From Gemmata sp. (lineage in GTDB: Bacteria > Planctomycetota > Planctomycetia > Gemmatales > Gemmataceae): a stretch of DNA of 64,000 nucleotides. The notes under the pieces are model-generated. The model did not search any database, was not told the DNA's origin, and was given only the letters and a program-made list of their open reading frames with translations. Positions 50,601 to 59,826 of this stretch are shown piece after piece (positions within the stretch are counted from its first letter, which is position 1; each line of letters opens with the position of its first letter). The translations under genes were made by a program, and so were the position numbers. The stretch is taken from contig JANWYJ010000055.1 in NCBI GenBank assembly GCA_025055115.1, forward strand, positions 1 through 64,000, in the 5' to 3' direction.

Positions 50601-52667
50601 CAAGGGCGGCTCAGCGAAGCCTTCGACCATTACCTCGCCCTCGCCAACCTCGGCGAAAGCAAACAACTGCTCGACACTCCGGATGAACCGAATGTCAAGA
50701 TGCGGCCCGACGTGTGGGCCCGCGGGCGGATCGAATCCATGATTCGCCGCGCCAGCTCACCCCAGGCCCGCCAAGCGCTCGAAGTGCGGGTGAACCGAGA
50801 GTGGGAAAAAGTCAAAGACAGCAAGAATCTGCAGCAGCTGCGGGAATTTGTCGCGGTCTTCGGCCCGTACTTTGACTCGGGCCGCGAAGCCCAATTCCAA
50901 CTGGCCGACCTGCTGCTGGCCACCAACAACGATGCCGACGCCCGCGAAGCCCAAATGCACCTGGCGCAACTGCGCGTCAGTGCCGAGGATGTTCGCATTC
51001 GCGCCCGGGCCACGGAAGCTCTCGCCCAGCTGATGATCAAAAACCGCATGATGGAAGACGCCGTCGCCATGTACCTGCAACTGGGCAAAGAATTCCCCAA
51101 CGTGATCGTTCGCGATGGCAAGACCGGTGCCGACTTCCTCACCAACCTGCTCACCGATAAACGGCTCTTACCGTACCTGGAACCCACCCGCTATCCCATG
51201 CCGACGCGGATGCGCGCCGAAGAACGCCGCGGCAACCAACCCGGCATCAACTACGGGGCGCAGTTCGAAGTGGAATCGCCGCGCGACCTGTTCCCCATGT
51301 ACCGGCAATACCGCTTCGTCCTCGATCAATTCTCCTCCGGCAACGGCACCTGGAGCCTGCTGGGCTACGACCGCAACACCCAGAGTGTGCGTTTCCGCTT
51401 CTCCAATATGATCTCGCCCAACCTGTACAACAATCAGGGCAAGCCCATCCCCTACTCGCAATTCGTGCAAGGGGCCGGTCACCTCGTGCTGGTGCAACTC
51501 GGTGTCAACGTGTACTGCTTCGATCTGGCCGAGAAAAGGGAATTGTGGCAGCGGAACTTGCTGGGGGATCACACCGGAGATGTGAACCCCAACTTCCGGC
51601 AAAACCCGCCGGTGGATATTGCGGCCGACGGCACCTGCACCATCCGCTTCCCCGATGGTTACACGATGTTCCTGGGCCGCTCGGCCGTGGTGCAACCCAA
51701 CTATATTGCCCTGCTGACGCGCGACGGCCTGGAATGCGTTGAACCCCAAACCCGCCGCATCCTCTGGACGCGCAGCGGGATCGCCGATCGCACACAAATT
51801 CATGGCGATGGCCGCTACATCGTCCTCCTCGAAACCGACACCGCCAATCGCGTGACTTCCACCAAGCTGCTCCGCGCCGCCGATGGCATGGTGGTGGAGA
51901 ATTCCCCCGATTCCGGCCGCATCCTGGCGGAAGCCGCTTCCTATCAGCTCCACGGACGGTTCGCCTTGCTCACCTCCAGCCCCACGAGCAATCCACGGGT
52001 GCTCCGCCTCTACGACCTGGCCACCGGGCAAGACGTGTGGAAGAAGGAAGCTCCCGAAAAATCCGTTGTGATTACCTCGCCGTTGAACTCGGAATGGACC
52101 GGCTTGCTCAAAGCCGATGGCACCGCGGAAATCTATGCGGTCCGCACTGGGGAACTCGTGACGACCCTCAAAATCGACGAGAAAAACGTCGCCGATCACG
52201 TCAAACCCTGTGTCGGGGCCCAGTTGCTGGCCGATGCCGACAAATACTACCTCATTCTCGATCGCGACCCGAACGCCCCCGCGGCCAACGGCAACCGGGC
52301 GGTTCCTGTGTACAACAATGTGATGCTCCGGTCGCAGAAGGTCCACGGCCCCATCTACGCCTTCGACCGTGCAACCCAAAAGCGGCTGTGGATGTATGCC
52401 GATTTGCTCGACCACCAATGGATCGTGCTGGAGCAATTCGCCGATCTGCCGGTCATCATTGCCGCGGCTCCGGTCATCACGCCCAATAACGTCTACAACT
52501 ACGCCGTGGTGGTGATCGAAAAAGACCGCGGACGCATCATCTTCAACAAGATGCTGCAAAATAACGGGTTATTCATGAATATGACGGTCGATCACAAAAA
52601 CGGCACCATCAGCCTCAACCGTTACGACACCCGCGTGGTCATCCAACCCGACGAAACGAAGAAGTAG
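47646..52667 (+). CDS. Giant secreted PQQ-like beta-propeller/TPR protein
   Basis: A 1673-residue exported protein. Order: signal peptide (MPGIKFRLLSCVFLGLLVGWAV), helical region to about 280, a first PQQ/BamB-like propeller (about 290–820; blades such as VDIRTGNLKWELG, LDLRTGKLLWSVPRD), a TPR-like stretch (about 860–1150; ARGELRLDDGKLKEAIADF), and a second propeller (about 1200–1670; CFDLAEKRELWQRNLL, YDLATGQDVWKKEAP, FDRATQKRLWMYADLL). It is probably a periplasmic scaffold or binding protein; no enzyme motif is seen. Start ATG 47646 follows AGGAAC. Three in-frame TAG codons end it. Confidence 0.85.
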   Translation: MPGIKFRLLSCVFLGLLVGWAVSSGTPVIGKQQVVLPGKPIPPDQPPSKDDKEDRSELDASLPFAPPYERDHKRRLEAVRDYLNVQDPNNIKWGDVCNFLQLILDSKSDSFFDVKYKVGTKVLLNRISVKTEANRIIGSFPPEGLQFYQQLQGQNAANLLDDAIKANYDLAMLSDLSQRYFHTKAGAQGTILLATIYLERGNYLEAAYAFERLLPRTDIADLFTPLTWFKACLAFKRSGDPRHQELYEKCLTDLSKAAKEGIKIGRTTYSLEKLRLELERPVSLLVTSAVVGEWQMWGGNAARTAVVDGGPPFLDPVFRTSLFYQGDDEANLYIKGELDKLFARDGKVTPKGFIPLPGTFPITTSDVLVFRGYDGVYGVATKDRVVGGGVVRAGDILWRSKTTAGLHNLLSAEATDDTDMKDDVKRWWGTYSSRNVNVSSIFYENPLIGMLAHDGQYAYFVDDVAITPPPVINQPEFGIVGGPQFRQSGDLADMVRAGRLAAVDIRTGNLKWELGRVKPHPDAPPLPPRLNEEEADKTNDAFRLCLDAVFLGAPLPLNGKLYVLIEQAGCIRLLCLDPKNLVQVPGQTRKPALVWSQKLGKPNTTLPADSVRRYQGANLAASEGIIVCPTNCGVVIGVDIMSRSLLWAHAYRKLEASTRPRQPRFDPNTGMPIIDPQLPNERWRSGGPLISQGRVILTAYDSNVLECLDLRTGKLLWSVPRDANDLYVGGVANGRVIVVGKNTVKAYQLFNEDKSTQRPRLAWETPLSAGTGAVTPTGHGALSRDAYYLPVRQESAGKDSSIPAGEIWAISLETGQITSKTAARKRNDTAEVAKFGIGNLVFQDGMVYAQSPWEVACYPQLQLKIAEMDRRLKENPNDPLGLLARGELRLDDGKLKEAIADFKAAVRNNLPPEKEPLLREKLYIAYTELLRADFEAGEEFLAEYEALCEVPPSPNETPEDRIRREDETKRRKRLHYYLLARGREKQGRLSEAFDHYLALANLGESKQLLDTPDEPNVKMRPDVWARGRIESMIRRASSPQARQALEVRVNREWEKVKDSKNLQQLREFVAVFGPYFDSGREAQFQLADLLLATNNDADAREAQMHLAQLRVSAEDVRIRARATEALAQLMIKNRMMEDAVAMYLQLGKEFPNVIVRDGKTGADFLTNLLTDKRLLPYLEPTRYPMPTRMRAEERRGNQPGINYGAQFEVESPRDLFPMYRQYRFVLDQFSSGNGTWSLLGYDRNTQSVRFRFSNMISPNLYNNQGKPIPYSQFVQGAGHLVLVQLGVNVYCFDLAEKRELWQRNLLGDHTGDVNPNFRQNPPVDIAADGTCTIRFPDGYTMFLGRSAVVQPNYIALLTRDGLECVEPQTRRILWTRSGIADRTQIHGDGRYIVLLETDTANRVTSTKLLRAADGMVVENSPDSGRILAEAASYQLHGRFALLTSSPTSNPRVLRLYDLATGQDVWKKEAPEKSVVITSPLNSEWTGLLKADGTAEIYAVRTGELVTTLKIDEKNVADHVKPCVGAQLLADADKYYLILDRDPNAPAANGNRAVPVYNNVMLRSQKVHGPIYAFDRATQKRLWMYADLLDHQWIVLEQFADLPVIIAAAPVITPNNVYNYAVVVIEKDRGRIIFNKMLQNNGLFMNMTVDHKNGTISLNRYDTRVVIQPDETKK

Positions 52668-52703
52668 CTCATGAAGAAGTAGTTCATGAAGAAGTAGCTC
52701 ACG
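52659..52703. repeat. 15-nt unit in three copies at a stop codon
   Basis: AAGAAGTAGCTCATG is repeated at 52659, 52674 and 52689 with one change in each later copy. The period is 15 nt, so three TAG codons follow one another in frame at the end of the PQQ-propeller gene. Confidence 0.95.
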
Positions 52704-52732
52704 CGGTCGGGCGATGGCCCCCCCGGACGACC

Positions 52733-52758
52733 GCCGCCGGTGCTGTAGCGCCGGCGGC
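52733..52758 (+). terminator. Hairpin after the PQQ-propeller gene
   Basis: GCCGCCGGTGC pairs with GCGCCGGCGGC (11 bp, one G·T) around TGTA, 65 nt past the stop. TCCTCTCC follows, so the tail is weak. Confidence 0.65.
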
Positions 52759-53030
52759 TCCTCTCCACTTTCAGACGGGACCTGGAAACTCGGAATCATC
52801 GCGGGGCGCAGTCCTTAGGACTACGCCGGCGGGGAGAAACTGTTCCTCACGAGCTGCCCCAAGCAAGGAAAATTGGCAGGTGCGAGGAATTGGGGGGCGC
52901 GAGGAGTTGGGGGGCGATTTCTCCCCACGAACCGTGCCAGGCGCCGGGCCGTCGCTGGTCACAACTGGCTCGCCGCTGGTCAAAATGTGACCGGATGGTG
53001 TTAAAGTTGGCCCGGTCGGTCGTCTTAACC

Positions 53031-53056
53031 TTACATCCCGTTACATCACAGTTACA
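53031..53056 (+). promoter_or_regulatory. Spaced TTACA direct repeats
   Basis: TTACAT, TTACAT and TTACAA occur with starts 10 and 11 nt apart, 42–67 nt before the start codon. The spacing resembles tandem half-sites of OmpR/PhoP-type regulators. The regulator is not identified. Confidence 0.4.
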
Positions 53057-53097
53057 AATGCTGGGGTCAACGGGAACAACCCCTTGGGAGATTGCCT

Positions 53098-54264
53098 ATG
53101 CGCCGGAGTTGGTTCCTGGCGGCTGCCACAGCGATTCTGCCCGCCTGGGTTTTGGTTCTTCCCACAGGGCCATCGGTCCACGGGGCTGATGGCCGCGATA
53201 ATAAGAAGTGGGATGTGGAAGGGGCCGTCGAACGGGGCTTGGAGTTTCTCAAAAAGCAACAGGCTCAAGACGGTTCCTACTCCGCCCAAGGCGGTCAATA
53301 TCCCACGACGATGACCGCGCTGGCTGGCATGTGCTTTCTCATGGAAGGCAGTACCCTTAAGGAAGGGAAATACTCCGAACAGATCGCCAAGGCGGTCAAT
53401 TGGTTTCTCGCCCCTGCGCGGCAGCAGCCCAACGGGATGATCGGGGATGTCCGCAATCCCTCGGAATCGACCCGCTATATGTATGGTCAAGGGTTTGGCA
53501 CACTCTTTTTGGCCAGCGTTTATGGGGAAGAAGAAGACAAAGATCAGCGGGAAAAACTCGAAAAGCTGTTGAAAAAATCGGTCGAGTTTATTTGCAAAGC
53601 CCAAACGTCCAAAAAGCACCGCAAACCCGAAGGCAAGGAAGTGGAGATCGGCGGCTGGGGCTATGTCAGCGCCGCCGACGGCGGGAACTTCGACGAAGGT
53701 TCGGTGACCATCACCGCGCTGCAAGCGCTGCGGGCGGCCAAAAACGCCGGGATTCCCGTTCCCAAAGAGAATATCGACAAAGCCATCAATTACCTGGAAG
53801 CCTGCACCACGCCCGATGGCGGAGTGATTTATAGCTACGCGGGTGGCGGGGTCGCGGCCCGGGGGCAAGGCCGCCCGCCGATCACCGCGGCGGCCATCTG
53901 TTGCGGCTTTAGCGCTGGGCAATACGACGGCGAACTACCCAAACGGTGGATCAAATATTGTCGCGATAACATCCCCCTGGGCAAAGGCCGCCAAGCGCAC
54001 GACGAATACCAAACCTACTACTTCGCCCAAGCGGTCTATGCCCTCGGCGACGATAAATACGGCAAAATGTTCCCCAACGAACCGAAGGAATCGTGGCTGA
54101 CCTGGAGCAAGTTCAAGGAAACCGTCTTCCCGCAAATTCTCGACAATCAGGATAAAACCACCGGGGGATGGAGCCAAGGCTACATCGGTCCGGTATTCGT
54201 CACCAGTGTCAACCTGACGATCCTGCAGTTGGAGAAGGGCATTCTGCCGATTTATCAGAAGTAG
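53098..54264 (+). CDS. Secreted prenyltransferase/squalene-oxidase-fold protein
   Basis: A 388-residue exported protein, paralogue of 21353–22495. Signal peptide MRRSWFLAAATAILPAWVLVL, then toroid repeats VERGLEFLKKQQAQDGSYS near 44, WGYVSAADGGNFDEGSVTITALQAL near 195, INYLEACTTPDGGVIYSY near 230 and WSQGYIGPVFVTSVNLTILQLE near the end. No DxDD cyclase motif is visible. GGGAG 8 nt upstream supports ATG 53098; TTG at 53092 is rejected. It lies directly before the MoxR cluster on the same strand. Confidence 0.85.
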   Translation: MRRSWFLAAATAILPAWVLVLPTGPSVHGADGRDNKKWDVEGAVERGLEFLKKQQAQDGSYSAQGGQYPTTMTALAGMCFLMEGSTLKEGKYSEQIAKAVNWFLAPARQQPNGMIGDVRNPSESTRYMYGQGFGTLFLASVYGEEEDKDQREKLEKLLKKSVEFICKAQTSKKHRKPEGKEVEIGGWGYVSAADGGNFDEGSVTITALQALRAAKNAGIPVPKENIDKAINYLEACTTPDGGVIYSYAGGGVAARGQGRPPITAAAICCGFSAGQYDGELPKRWIKYCRDNIPLGKGRQAHDEYQTYYFAQAVYALGDDKYGKMFPNEPKESWLTWSKFKETVFPQILDNQDKTTGGWSQGYIGPVFVTSVNLTILQLEKGILPIYQK

Positions 54265-54427
54265 CCACGCGGAAGGACCGGCTGGTCGGGTTATGCCGAC
54301 CCCACCGGCCGGTCCGCGTTGCTGGTGTCGCGATTTCCGCGTTGTGTTCGCGACAAATGGACCCCGCAGCGCCTATCTCAATCCCTACCACCCAGTTTCC
54401 TGACCCCAATTTCCGAGACTGCCACCG

Positions 54428-55486
54428 ATGAGTAACACGGTTGAAATGGCGCAATCCGACATTGACGCCATCCAAAAACTGAAAAGCGCGTTCGATAACA
54501 TCAAAAAACAACTGACCCGCGTGATTGTCGGTCAGGATCAAGTCATCGAAGAACTGTTGATCGCCCTGTTCAGCCGCGGTCACTGCATGCTGGAAGGTGT
54601 GCCGGGCCTGGCGAAAACCCTCATGATCAGCACGCTGTCGCGTTGTTTGTCGCTGGAATTCAGTCGGATTCAGTTCACCCCCGACCTCATGCCGGCCGAC
54701 ATCACGGGCACCGACTTCATCGAGAAAAACCCCGCCACGGGCACGTTTGAACTGCTCTTCCGCCCCGGTCCGTTGTTCGCCAACATGGTGTTGGCCGACG
54801 AAATCAACCGCACGCCGCCGCGCACGCAAGCGGCGCTGCTGGAAGCCATGCAAGAGCGGCAGGTGTCGGTGGGCCGTGTGCGCCACAAACTCGCCAATCC
54901 CTTCTTCGTTTTGGCGACACAAAACCCCATCGAACAAGAAGGCACCTATCCATTGCCGGAAGCGCAACAAGACCGCTTCATGTTCAAGGTGTATGTCAAG
55001 TACCCCTCCTTCAACGAAGAATTCGAGATTGCCCGCCGCACGACGGGTGTCCAGGTGGAAGAAATCACCCCGGTTCTCAATGGCGAGCAAATTCAGGAAA
55101 TCCAAACGCTGGTCCGCAAAGTGCCAGTGACGGATCACGTCATCCACTATTGCCTGGCGCTGGTGCGGCAAACCCGCGTTGGCGAACCGGGGGTGCCCAA
55201 GTTCGTGAAAGATTGGCTCAGCTGGGGGGCGGGGCCGCGCGCTGTGCAGAACCTCGTCTTGGGGGGCAAAGCCCGGGCACTGCTGTATGGTCGGGCCCAT
55301 GTGACCACCGAAGACATCAAAGCCCTGGCCTACCCGGTGCTGCGCCATCGCATCCTGACCAACTTCACCGCGGCCTCGGAAGGCGTCAACAGCGACATGG
55401 TCATCAAGAAACTGTTGGAAGAGACTCCGGAGAAGGAGGGCACGCTGTTGAGCGATCCGCGCTTCCAGAAGATTTTTGCATCCTAG
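54428..55486 (+). CDS. MoxR-family AAA+ ATPase
   Basis: A 352-residue AAA+ ATPase thought to act as a chaperone for maturing VWA proteins. Walker [10 protein letters not shown] near 58, Walker [12 protein letters not shown] near 122, sensor-1 [22 protein letters not shown] near 160 and the MoxR lid domain to the end. It heads the DUF58–VWA cluster. The ATG at 54428 starts the conserved N-terminus. Confidence 0.95.
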   Translation: MSNTVEMAQSDIDAIQKLKSAFDNIKKQLTRVIVGQDQVIEELLIALFSRGHCMLEGVPGLAKTLMISTLSRCLSLEFSRIQFTPDLMPADITGTDFIEKNPATGTFELLFRPGPLFANMVLADEINRTPPRTQAALLEAMQERQVSVGRVRHKLANPFFVLATQNPIEQEGTYPLPEAQQDRFMFKVYVKYPSFNEEFEIARRTTGVQVEEITPVLNGEQIQEIQTLVRKVPVTDHVIHYCLALVRQTRVGEPGVPKFVKDWLSWGAGPRAVQNLVLGGKARALLYGRAHVTTEDIKALAYPVLRHRILTNFTAASEGVNSDMVIKKLLEETPEKEGTLLSDPRFQKIFAS

Positions 55487-55506
55487 ACGATTTTTGCATC
55501 CTCGAC
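55471..55506. repeat. 18-nt tandem spanning the moxR stop codon
   Basis: GATTTTTGCATCCTAGAC (55471–55488) is followed by GATTTTTGCATCCTCGAC (55489–55506). In the second copy the in-frame TAG has become TCG. Confidence 0.95.
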
Positions 55507-55516
55507 GCACCGACCG

Positions 55517-55557
55517 CGACCCGAGTTCCTCGATTGAGGGGCGAGGACCTCGGGTCG
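55517..55557 (+). terminator. Hairpin between moxR and the DUF58 gene
   Basis: CGACCCGAG pairs with CTCGGGTCG, and CCTCG with CGAGG inside it. It stands between two genes expected to be co-transcribed, so it may attenuate or stabilise rather than terminate; there is no T tail. Confidence 0.5.
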
Positions 55558-55609
55558 CCCCCGCGTGACCATTGCCCGGGGCAACTGTGAAACTACGAAA
55601 GATTTTCTC

Positions 55610-56557
55610 ATGGCCAAGCGAATCGACTGGAACGACCCGCGGCGCTTTCTGGACCCGAAAGTCATTGCTCGTATCTCCCAATTGGATTTACGGGCCCGCC
55701 AGGTGGTGGAAGGTTTCTTGTCGGGCATGCACAAAAGCCCCGTGTATGGGCAGAGTGTGGAGTTCGTTCAGCACCGCGAATACATGCCCGGCGATGATCT
55801 GCGCCGCATCGACTGGAAAGTCTGGCAGCGTTCCGACAAATTCGTGGTCAAGCAGTACGAAGCCGAAACCAATCTGCGCGCCTATGTGGTCGTCGATGCC
55901 AGCGAATCGATGCTCTATGGCATCGAGAAACACCAACGCGCCGGAACCCTCTACAAGTACGACTATGTCGCCACAGCCGCGGCCTGCCTGGCCTATCTGA
56001 CCGTCAAACAGCAGGATTCCTGTGGGCTGATCACCTTCGATGCCGATGTCCGCGAGTCGATCCCGCCACGCAGCTCGATTCGGCATATGGATGCGGTCAC
56101 CAAAGCGCTACAAATCTCGCAACCCCGGGAGAAAACCGATATTCTGAAGATCCTCCGCCAAGTCGCGGAGTCGATGCCCAATCGCGGCCTGGTGTTGATC
56201 TTCTCCGATTTATTGTGCGATCGCGAACCGCTCTTCAAAGGGCTGGAAATGCTCCGGCACCGGCGGCACGATGTGATGGTCTTTCACATTCTCGACGACG
56301 ATGAGCTGCTGTTCCCCTTCTCAGGGATGACGAAATTCGAGGGCCTTGAAGAGCAACCCCACTTATTGTGCGACCCACGCTCGCTCCGTGAAGGCTACCT
56401 GGAAGAACTCGAACTGTACCTGACCGAGGTTCGCCGCGGTTGCACCCGCATCGGTATCGACTATACCCTGCTCCGCACAAGCGATTATATGGACGCGGTT
56501 TTGTCGAAGTTCCTCTATCAGCGGATGTCGGCCCGGGCCAACCCGACGCGACGCTGA
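55610..56557 (+). CDS. DUF58 (BatB/YeaD-type) VWA-related protein
   Basis: A 315-residue soluble protein. The DUF58 core YMPGDDLRRIDWKVWQRSDKFVVKQYEAE lies near 65–92, followed by a VWA fold with the MIDAS motif DASES (VVVDASESMLYG near 103). The family is encoded with MoxR ATPases and is presumed to be their client or partner. The ribosome site is weak (GAAAGA), which may imply coupling to moxR translation, though a 123-nt gap separates them. Confidence 0.92.
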   Translation: MAKRIDWNDPRRFLDPKVIARISQLDLRARQVVEGFLSGMHKSPVYGQSVEFVQHREYMPGDDLRRIDWKVWQRSDKFVVKQYEAETNLRAYVVVDASESMLYGIEKHQRAGTLYKYDYVATAAACLAYLTVKQQDSCGLITFDADVRESIPPRSSIRHMDAVTKALQISQPREKTDILKILRQVAESMPNRGLVLIFSDLLCDREPLFKGLEMLRHRRHDVMVFHILDDDELLFPFSGMTKFEGLEEQPHLLCDPRSLREGYLEELELYLTEVRRGCTRIGIDYTLLRTSDYMDAVLSKFLYQRMSARANPTRR

Positions 56558-56686
56558 CAGGGACAGCCCCCGGAACGTCATTCGACTACCCCTGCAGACC
56601 CCGCGGGCCGCCCACAGCCACGATCCCGCATCCGGCCCGTCCGGTTTGGGCCTGCGAAACACTGAATGGCCTAGAGATTTGCACCG

Positions 56687-59600
56687 ATGATGTCGTTGTT
56701 CCTCAACCCGTGGACGTTTGTCGCTGGCGCACTTCTGGTCAGCACGCCGATTATCATTCACCTGATCAATCGCATCCGCTTCCGCCGCATCCGTTGGGCG
56801 GCCATGGAGTTTCTGCTCAAAGCTCAAAAGCGGATGCGGCGGCGCAAGATTCTCGAACAACTGTTATTGCTTTTGCTGCGCTGTTTGCTTGTGTTCTTGG
56901 CCGGCGTGCTTCTGGCTCGCTACATCGGTTGTGGTACCGGCGAAGGCCAAGAAACCCGGCCCACCACGCACGTTGTCATTCTCGACGACTCCCCCAGCAT
57001 GGCCGATGCCGGTCGCCGCGAGGATGGTGGGGAAGTCGAAGCCTTCGCCGAAGCCAAGCGGCTGGTGTACGAAAAACTCATGCCGGCCATGAACGAAGCC
57101 ACCACGCCGCAGACGCTTTTCCTCGTGCGCTTGTCGGACGTTGATCGGCCCTATCCCGAACCGACCAAACAGATCGATGGCAAAACCGTACCCAAAAGCC
57201 CCGACGAACTGCGTGACGAAGCCCGGGTCAGTGGCGAACACATTCTCGCCATGCAAAGCTATCTGAGCCAATTTGCCAAACCTGCGGATGTTCGCCGTAG
57301 CCTCGTCGAGGGGCTGGCCAAAGCCCAGAAAATCCTCGACGCGGCACCAGCCAACGATGCCCGCGTCGTCCACATCATTTCCGACCTGCGCGCAGTCGAT
57401 TGGACTGTCGATGGCCCGGCGATCCAGGAATTCATCCGCAAATTCAAGGAAAATGGCATTACCGTCAACATTGTCGATGTCGTGCATCCGGTGCGCAAAG
57501 TCGATACGAAATCCCCCCGCTTCAACGACAATCTCGCCATCGTCGAACTGCGCCCGCGCAACCGGGTCGTGTCGGTCAATCAGCAAACGGAAATTGAAGT
57601 CCGTGTCAAAAACTTCGGCAATACCGACATGCCCAACGTCCGCATCGATTTCTACCGCAACGAAGAACCGGATGTCATCCCGACTATTCAAATTCCGAAC
57701 CTTCCCGCCAACCAAGAGCGAACGGAAATCACCACCGCCACCTTCCACCGCACCGGGACCAAAGAAAAACCCTGGGAACGGTTCAATGTGGTCACCGCCG
57801 TACTGGCCTCCGGAGAACCAGGCGGATTGAAGATCGACAATGTGCGCCGAACTGTCGTTGAAGTCCGCAATACGCTCAAGGTGTTGATGGTCGATGGCCG
57901 CACGATGGAAGGAGGAGTCGATATTCGCAACCGCCCTGAGGCCGATAGTGCCTATCTGCGGGCGATGCTGCTCAACCCGAAGTTGGAAATGAAGCGGCAC
58001 ATCGGCGATATCGAAGTCATCAATGGGGAATACGGCCAACTGGAGAAGATCGACCTGCGGCCGTTCACGACGGTCTACCTGGTCAATGTGCCAACGTTGA
58101 GCGAAGCCGCGGTAGCCAATCTTGAAAAGTTCATCCGCAATGGCGGCGGCGTGGGAGTTTTCCTTGGCCCCAATGTCAAACCGGAAGATTACAACCTGCG
58201 GATGTACCGGGGTTCCGCGGGCTTCTTCCCCTTCCCGCTGCCAGCCAATTACAGCAACGAGCTGACGCCGCAGCAAAAAGAACTGCGGGCCTTCTCCTTC
58301 ACCCCGCGACTGATGGTCCGTGACCCGGCCATGCGCGAACACCCGGCTCTCAAGGGCGTCTATTCCGACGAAAACGGCCGGCCTGTCAAACCCGAAGTGA
58401 TCGAACGTTACTTCCGTTTCCCGATCATTGAACACCATTGGGAAGTATCACGCCGCGGTATTTGGCGTGACGATAAATCCGTTCAGGAACTCTACTGCTT
58501 GCCCAATGAAGCCCCGATTGCGGAATTTGAAAGCCGTGTCGAGGCCTTGGTCAGTGAAATTCGCAAACGCTACAACGAGCCGAAATTCGAGCGCGCTCGC
58601 CAGGTGCTCGATGGCCCCCGCAATTCCCGTCGCTCCCAGCTCGAAGAGTTGCGGCTGTTGCCCAAGGAAGCCAATCCGCTGTCGGAATTAGCCCGCTTAC
58701 TCGATGAGCTGCTTTGCGACCAAACCAACACCGGCGACGAAAGTGAGCCGATTCTCCGCGAATTCTGGAGCCAACCGGAAATGGCGGAAGTGCGTCAACA
58801 AGCCATGCTGCTGCGCGATGAGGCCAAATATGGTGATCCGCTTTATGTCGTCAAGCAATTCGGCCGCGGCCGCGTCGCCGTGATGACGACGGATGCTGGC
58901 GGAACTTATCCCGGCAAGAAAATCTGGAACGATTGGCCTTCGCTCAGCGGTGCCGCCGGGTGGGTGGTGGTCGCGGCGGAAATGCAAAAATACCTCTCCG
59001 GCGGGGGCGAAGACCTCAACCGTGCCGTCGGCCACGAGTTCTTCGCCGAGTTCGATGCCCAACGCTATGAGCCGAAAGTGGAGGCGCTACTGCTTCTGAG
59101 TAGCCCTGTCGAGGAAGCGGGTAAACGCGAAGTCCGCATCTTGGAGAAAAAGTTGGAAGAAATCACGATGGATTCGCCGCCTCAGCCCCCCGAAACGCCC
59201 GCCGATGCTCCACCGCGGCCCTTCCAGCTCAAATTCGCCAACACGCGCGAGATGGGAACCTACATTTTCATGCTCAAGCGCAAGAAAGACGAAGTTCGCC
59301 CCGGAACACCCCTGACCCCAGACCCCCTCGGCGACCTCGATTTCGTCGGAGTCTCCTACAACGTCGAGGCGCTCATCGAAGGCGATTTACGCCGGGAATC
59401 CACCGAAGAACTCGAAAAACACACCGATAAGGTCCCCATTTACAACACCGACGACCTCACATGGATCGATAAGCTCAAGCAGAAACCCTCGGATATGTCG
59501 AGCCGACGATGGATTTATCTTCTGATTCTGCTTGTTCTTATGGCTGAACAAGCCTGGGCGGTGCGGATGAGCTATCACAGCAAACCCGACGACTTGGAAA

Positions 59601-59704
59601 CCCTCGCCCCCTCCGCCGCAGCCGCCTTCGCCCACACTACCGTCCCGGTACCATCAGCCAATGGCGAAACCGCCGAAAGTCCAACCGTGGCCCGTTCCGC
59701 GTAA
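56687..59704 (+). CDS. BatA-like VWA membrane protein, very large
   Basis: A 1005-residue protein. The N-terminal ~90 residues are the BatA/aerotolerance-type anchor (LNPWTFVAGALLVSTPIIIHLINRIRFRRIRWAAMEFL, then LLLLLLRCLLVFLAGVLLA). A VWA domain follows with MIDAS DDSPS near 101. The middle resembles class-I glutamine-amidotransferase-like/ThuA folds (TVYLVNVPTLSEAAVANLEKFIRNGGGVGVFLGP near 465). A last membrane segment lies near 945 (IYLLILLVLMAEQAWAV). It is much longer than classical BatA. A role in the envelope with MoxR is inferred. Confidence 0.88.
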   Translation: MMSLFLNPWTFVAGALLVSTPIIIHLINRIRFRRIRWAAMEFLLKAQKRMRRRKILEQLLLLLLRCLLVFLAGVLLARYIGCGTGEGQETRPTTHVVILDDSPSMADAGRREDGGEVEAFAEAKRLVYEKLMPAMNEATTPQTLFLVRLSDVDRPYPEPTKQIDGKTVPKSPDELRDEARVSGEHILAMQSYLSQFAKPADVRRSLVEGLAKAQKILDAAPANDARVVHIISDLRAVDWTVDGPAIQEFIRKFKENGITVNIVDVVHPVRKVDTKSPRFNDNLAIVELRPRNRVVSVNQQTEIEVRVKNFGNTDMPNVRIDFYRNEEPDVIPTIQIPNLPANQERTEITTATFHRTGTKEKPWERFNVVTAVLASGEPGGLKIDNVRRTVVEVRNTLKVLMVDGRTMEGGVDIRNRPEADSAYLRAMLLNPKLEMKRHIGDIEVINGEYGQLEKIDLRPFTTVYLVNVPTLSEAAVANLEKFIRNGGGVGVFLGPNVKPEDYNLRMYRGSAGFFPFPLPANYSNELTPQQKELRAFSFTPRLMVRDPAMREHPALKGVYSDENGRPVKPEVIERYFRFPIIEHHWEVSRRGIWRDDKSVQELYCLPNEAPIAEFESRVEALVSEIRKRYNEPKFERARQVLDGPRNSRRSQLEELRLLPKEANPLSELARLLDELLCDQTNTGDESEPILREFWSQPEMAEVRQQAMLLRDEAKYGDPLYVVKQFGRGRVAVMTTDAGGTYPGKKIWNDWPSLSGAAGWVVVAAEMQKYLSGGGEDLNRAVGHEFFAEFDAQRYEPKVEALLLLSSPVEEAGKREVRILEKKLEEITMDSPPQPPETPADAPPRPFQLKFANTREMGTYIFMLKRKKDEVRPGTPLTPDPLGDLDFVGVSYNVEALIEGDLRRESTEELEKHTDKVPIYNTDDLTWIDKLKQKPSDMSSRRWIYLLILLVLMAEQAWAVRMSYHSKPDDLETLAPSAAAAFAHTTVPVPSANGETAESPTVARSA

Positions 59705-59826
59705 GCGGTGCCAGTGGCAATGATGATCGTAAGTTCAGATATTGTAAAAGCTTCTATCAACTACCGGGGCCGATTCTTCCCCCGGACCAACCGGATACCA
59801 CCGAGCCTGACACCCGCGATGTGGCG

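Larger units (their letters stand above)
52704..53097. other. Spacer upstream of the prenyltransferase-fold gene
   Basis: No gene. It has a terminator at 52733–52758, a 17-nt tandem (52882–52898 and 52899–52915, GCGAGGARTTGGGGGGC) and spaced TTACA repeats at 53031–53056. Confidence 0.6.
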
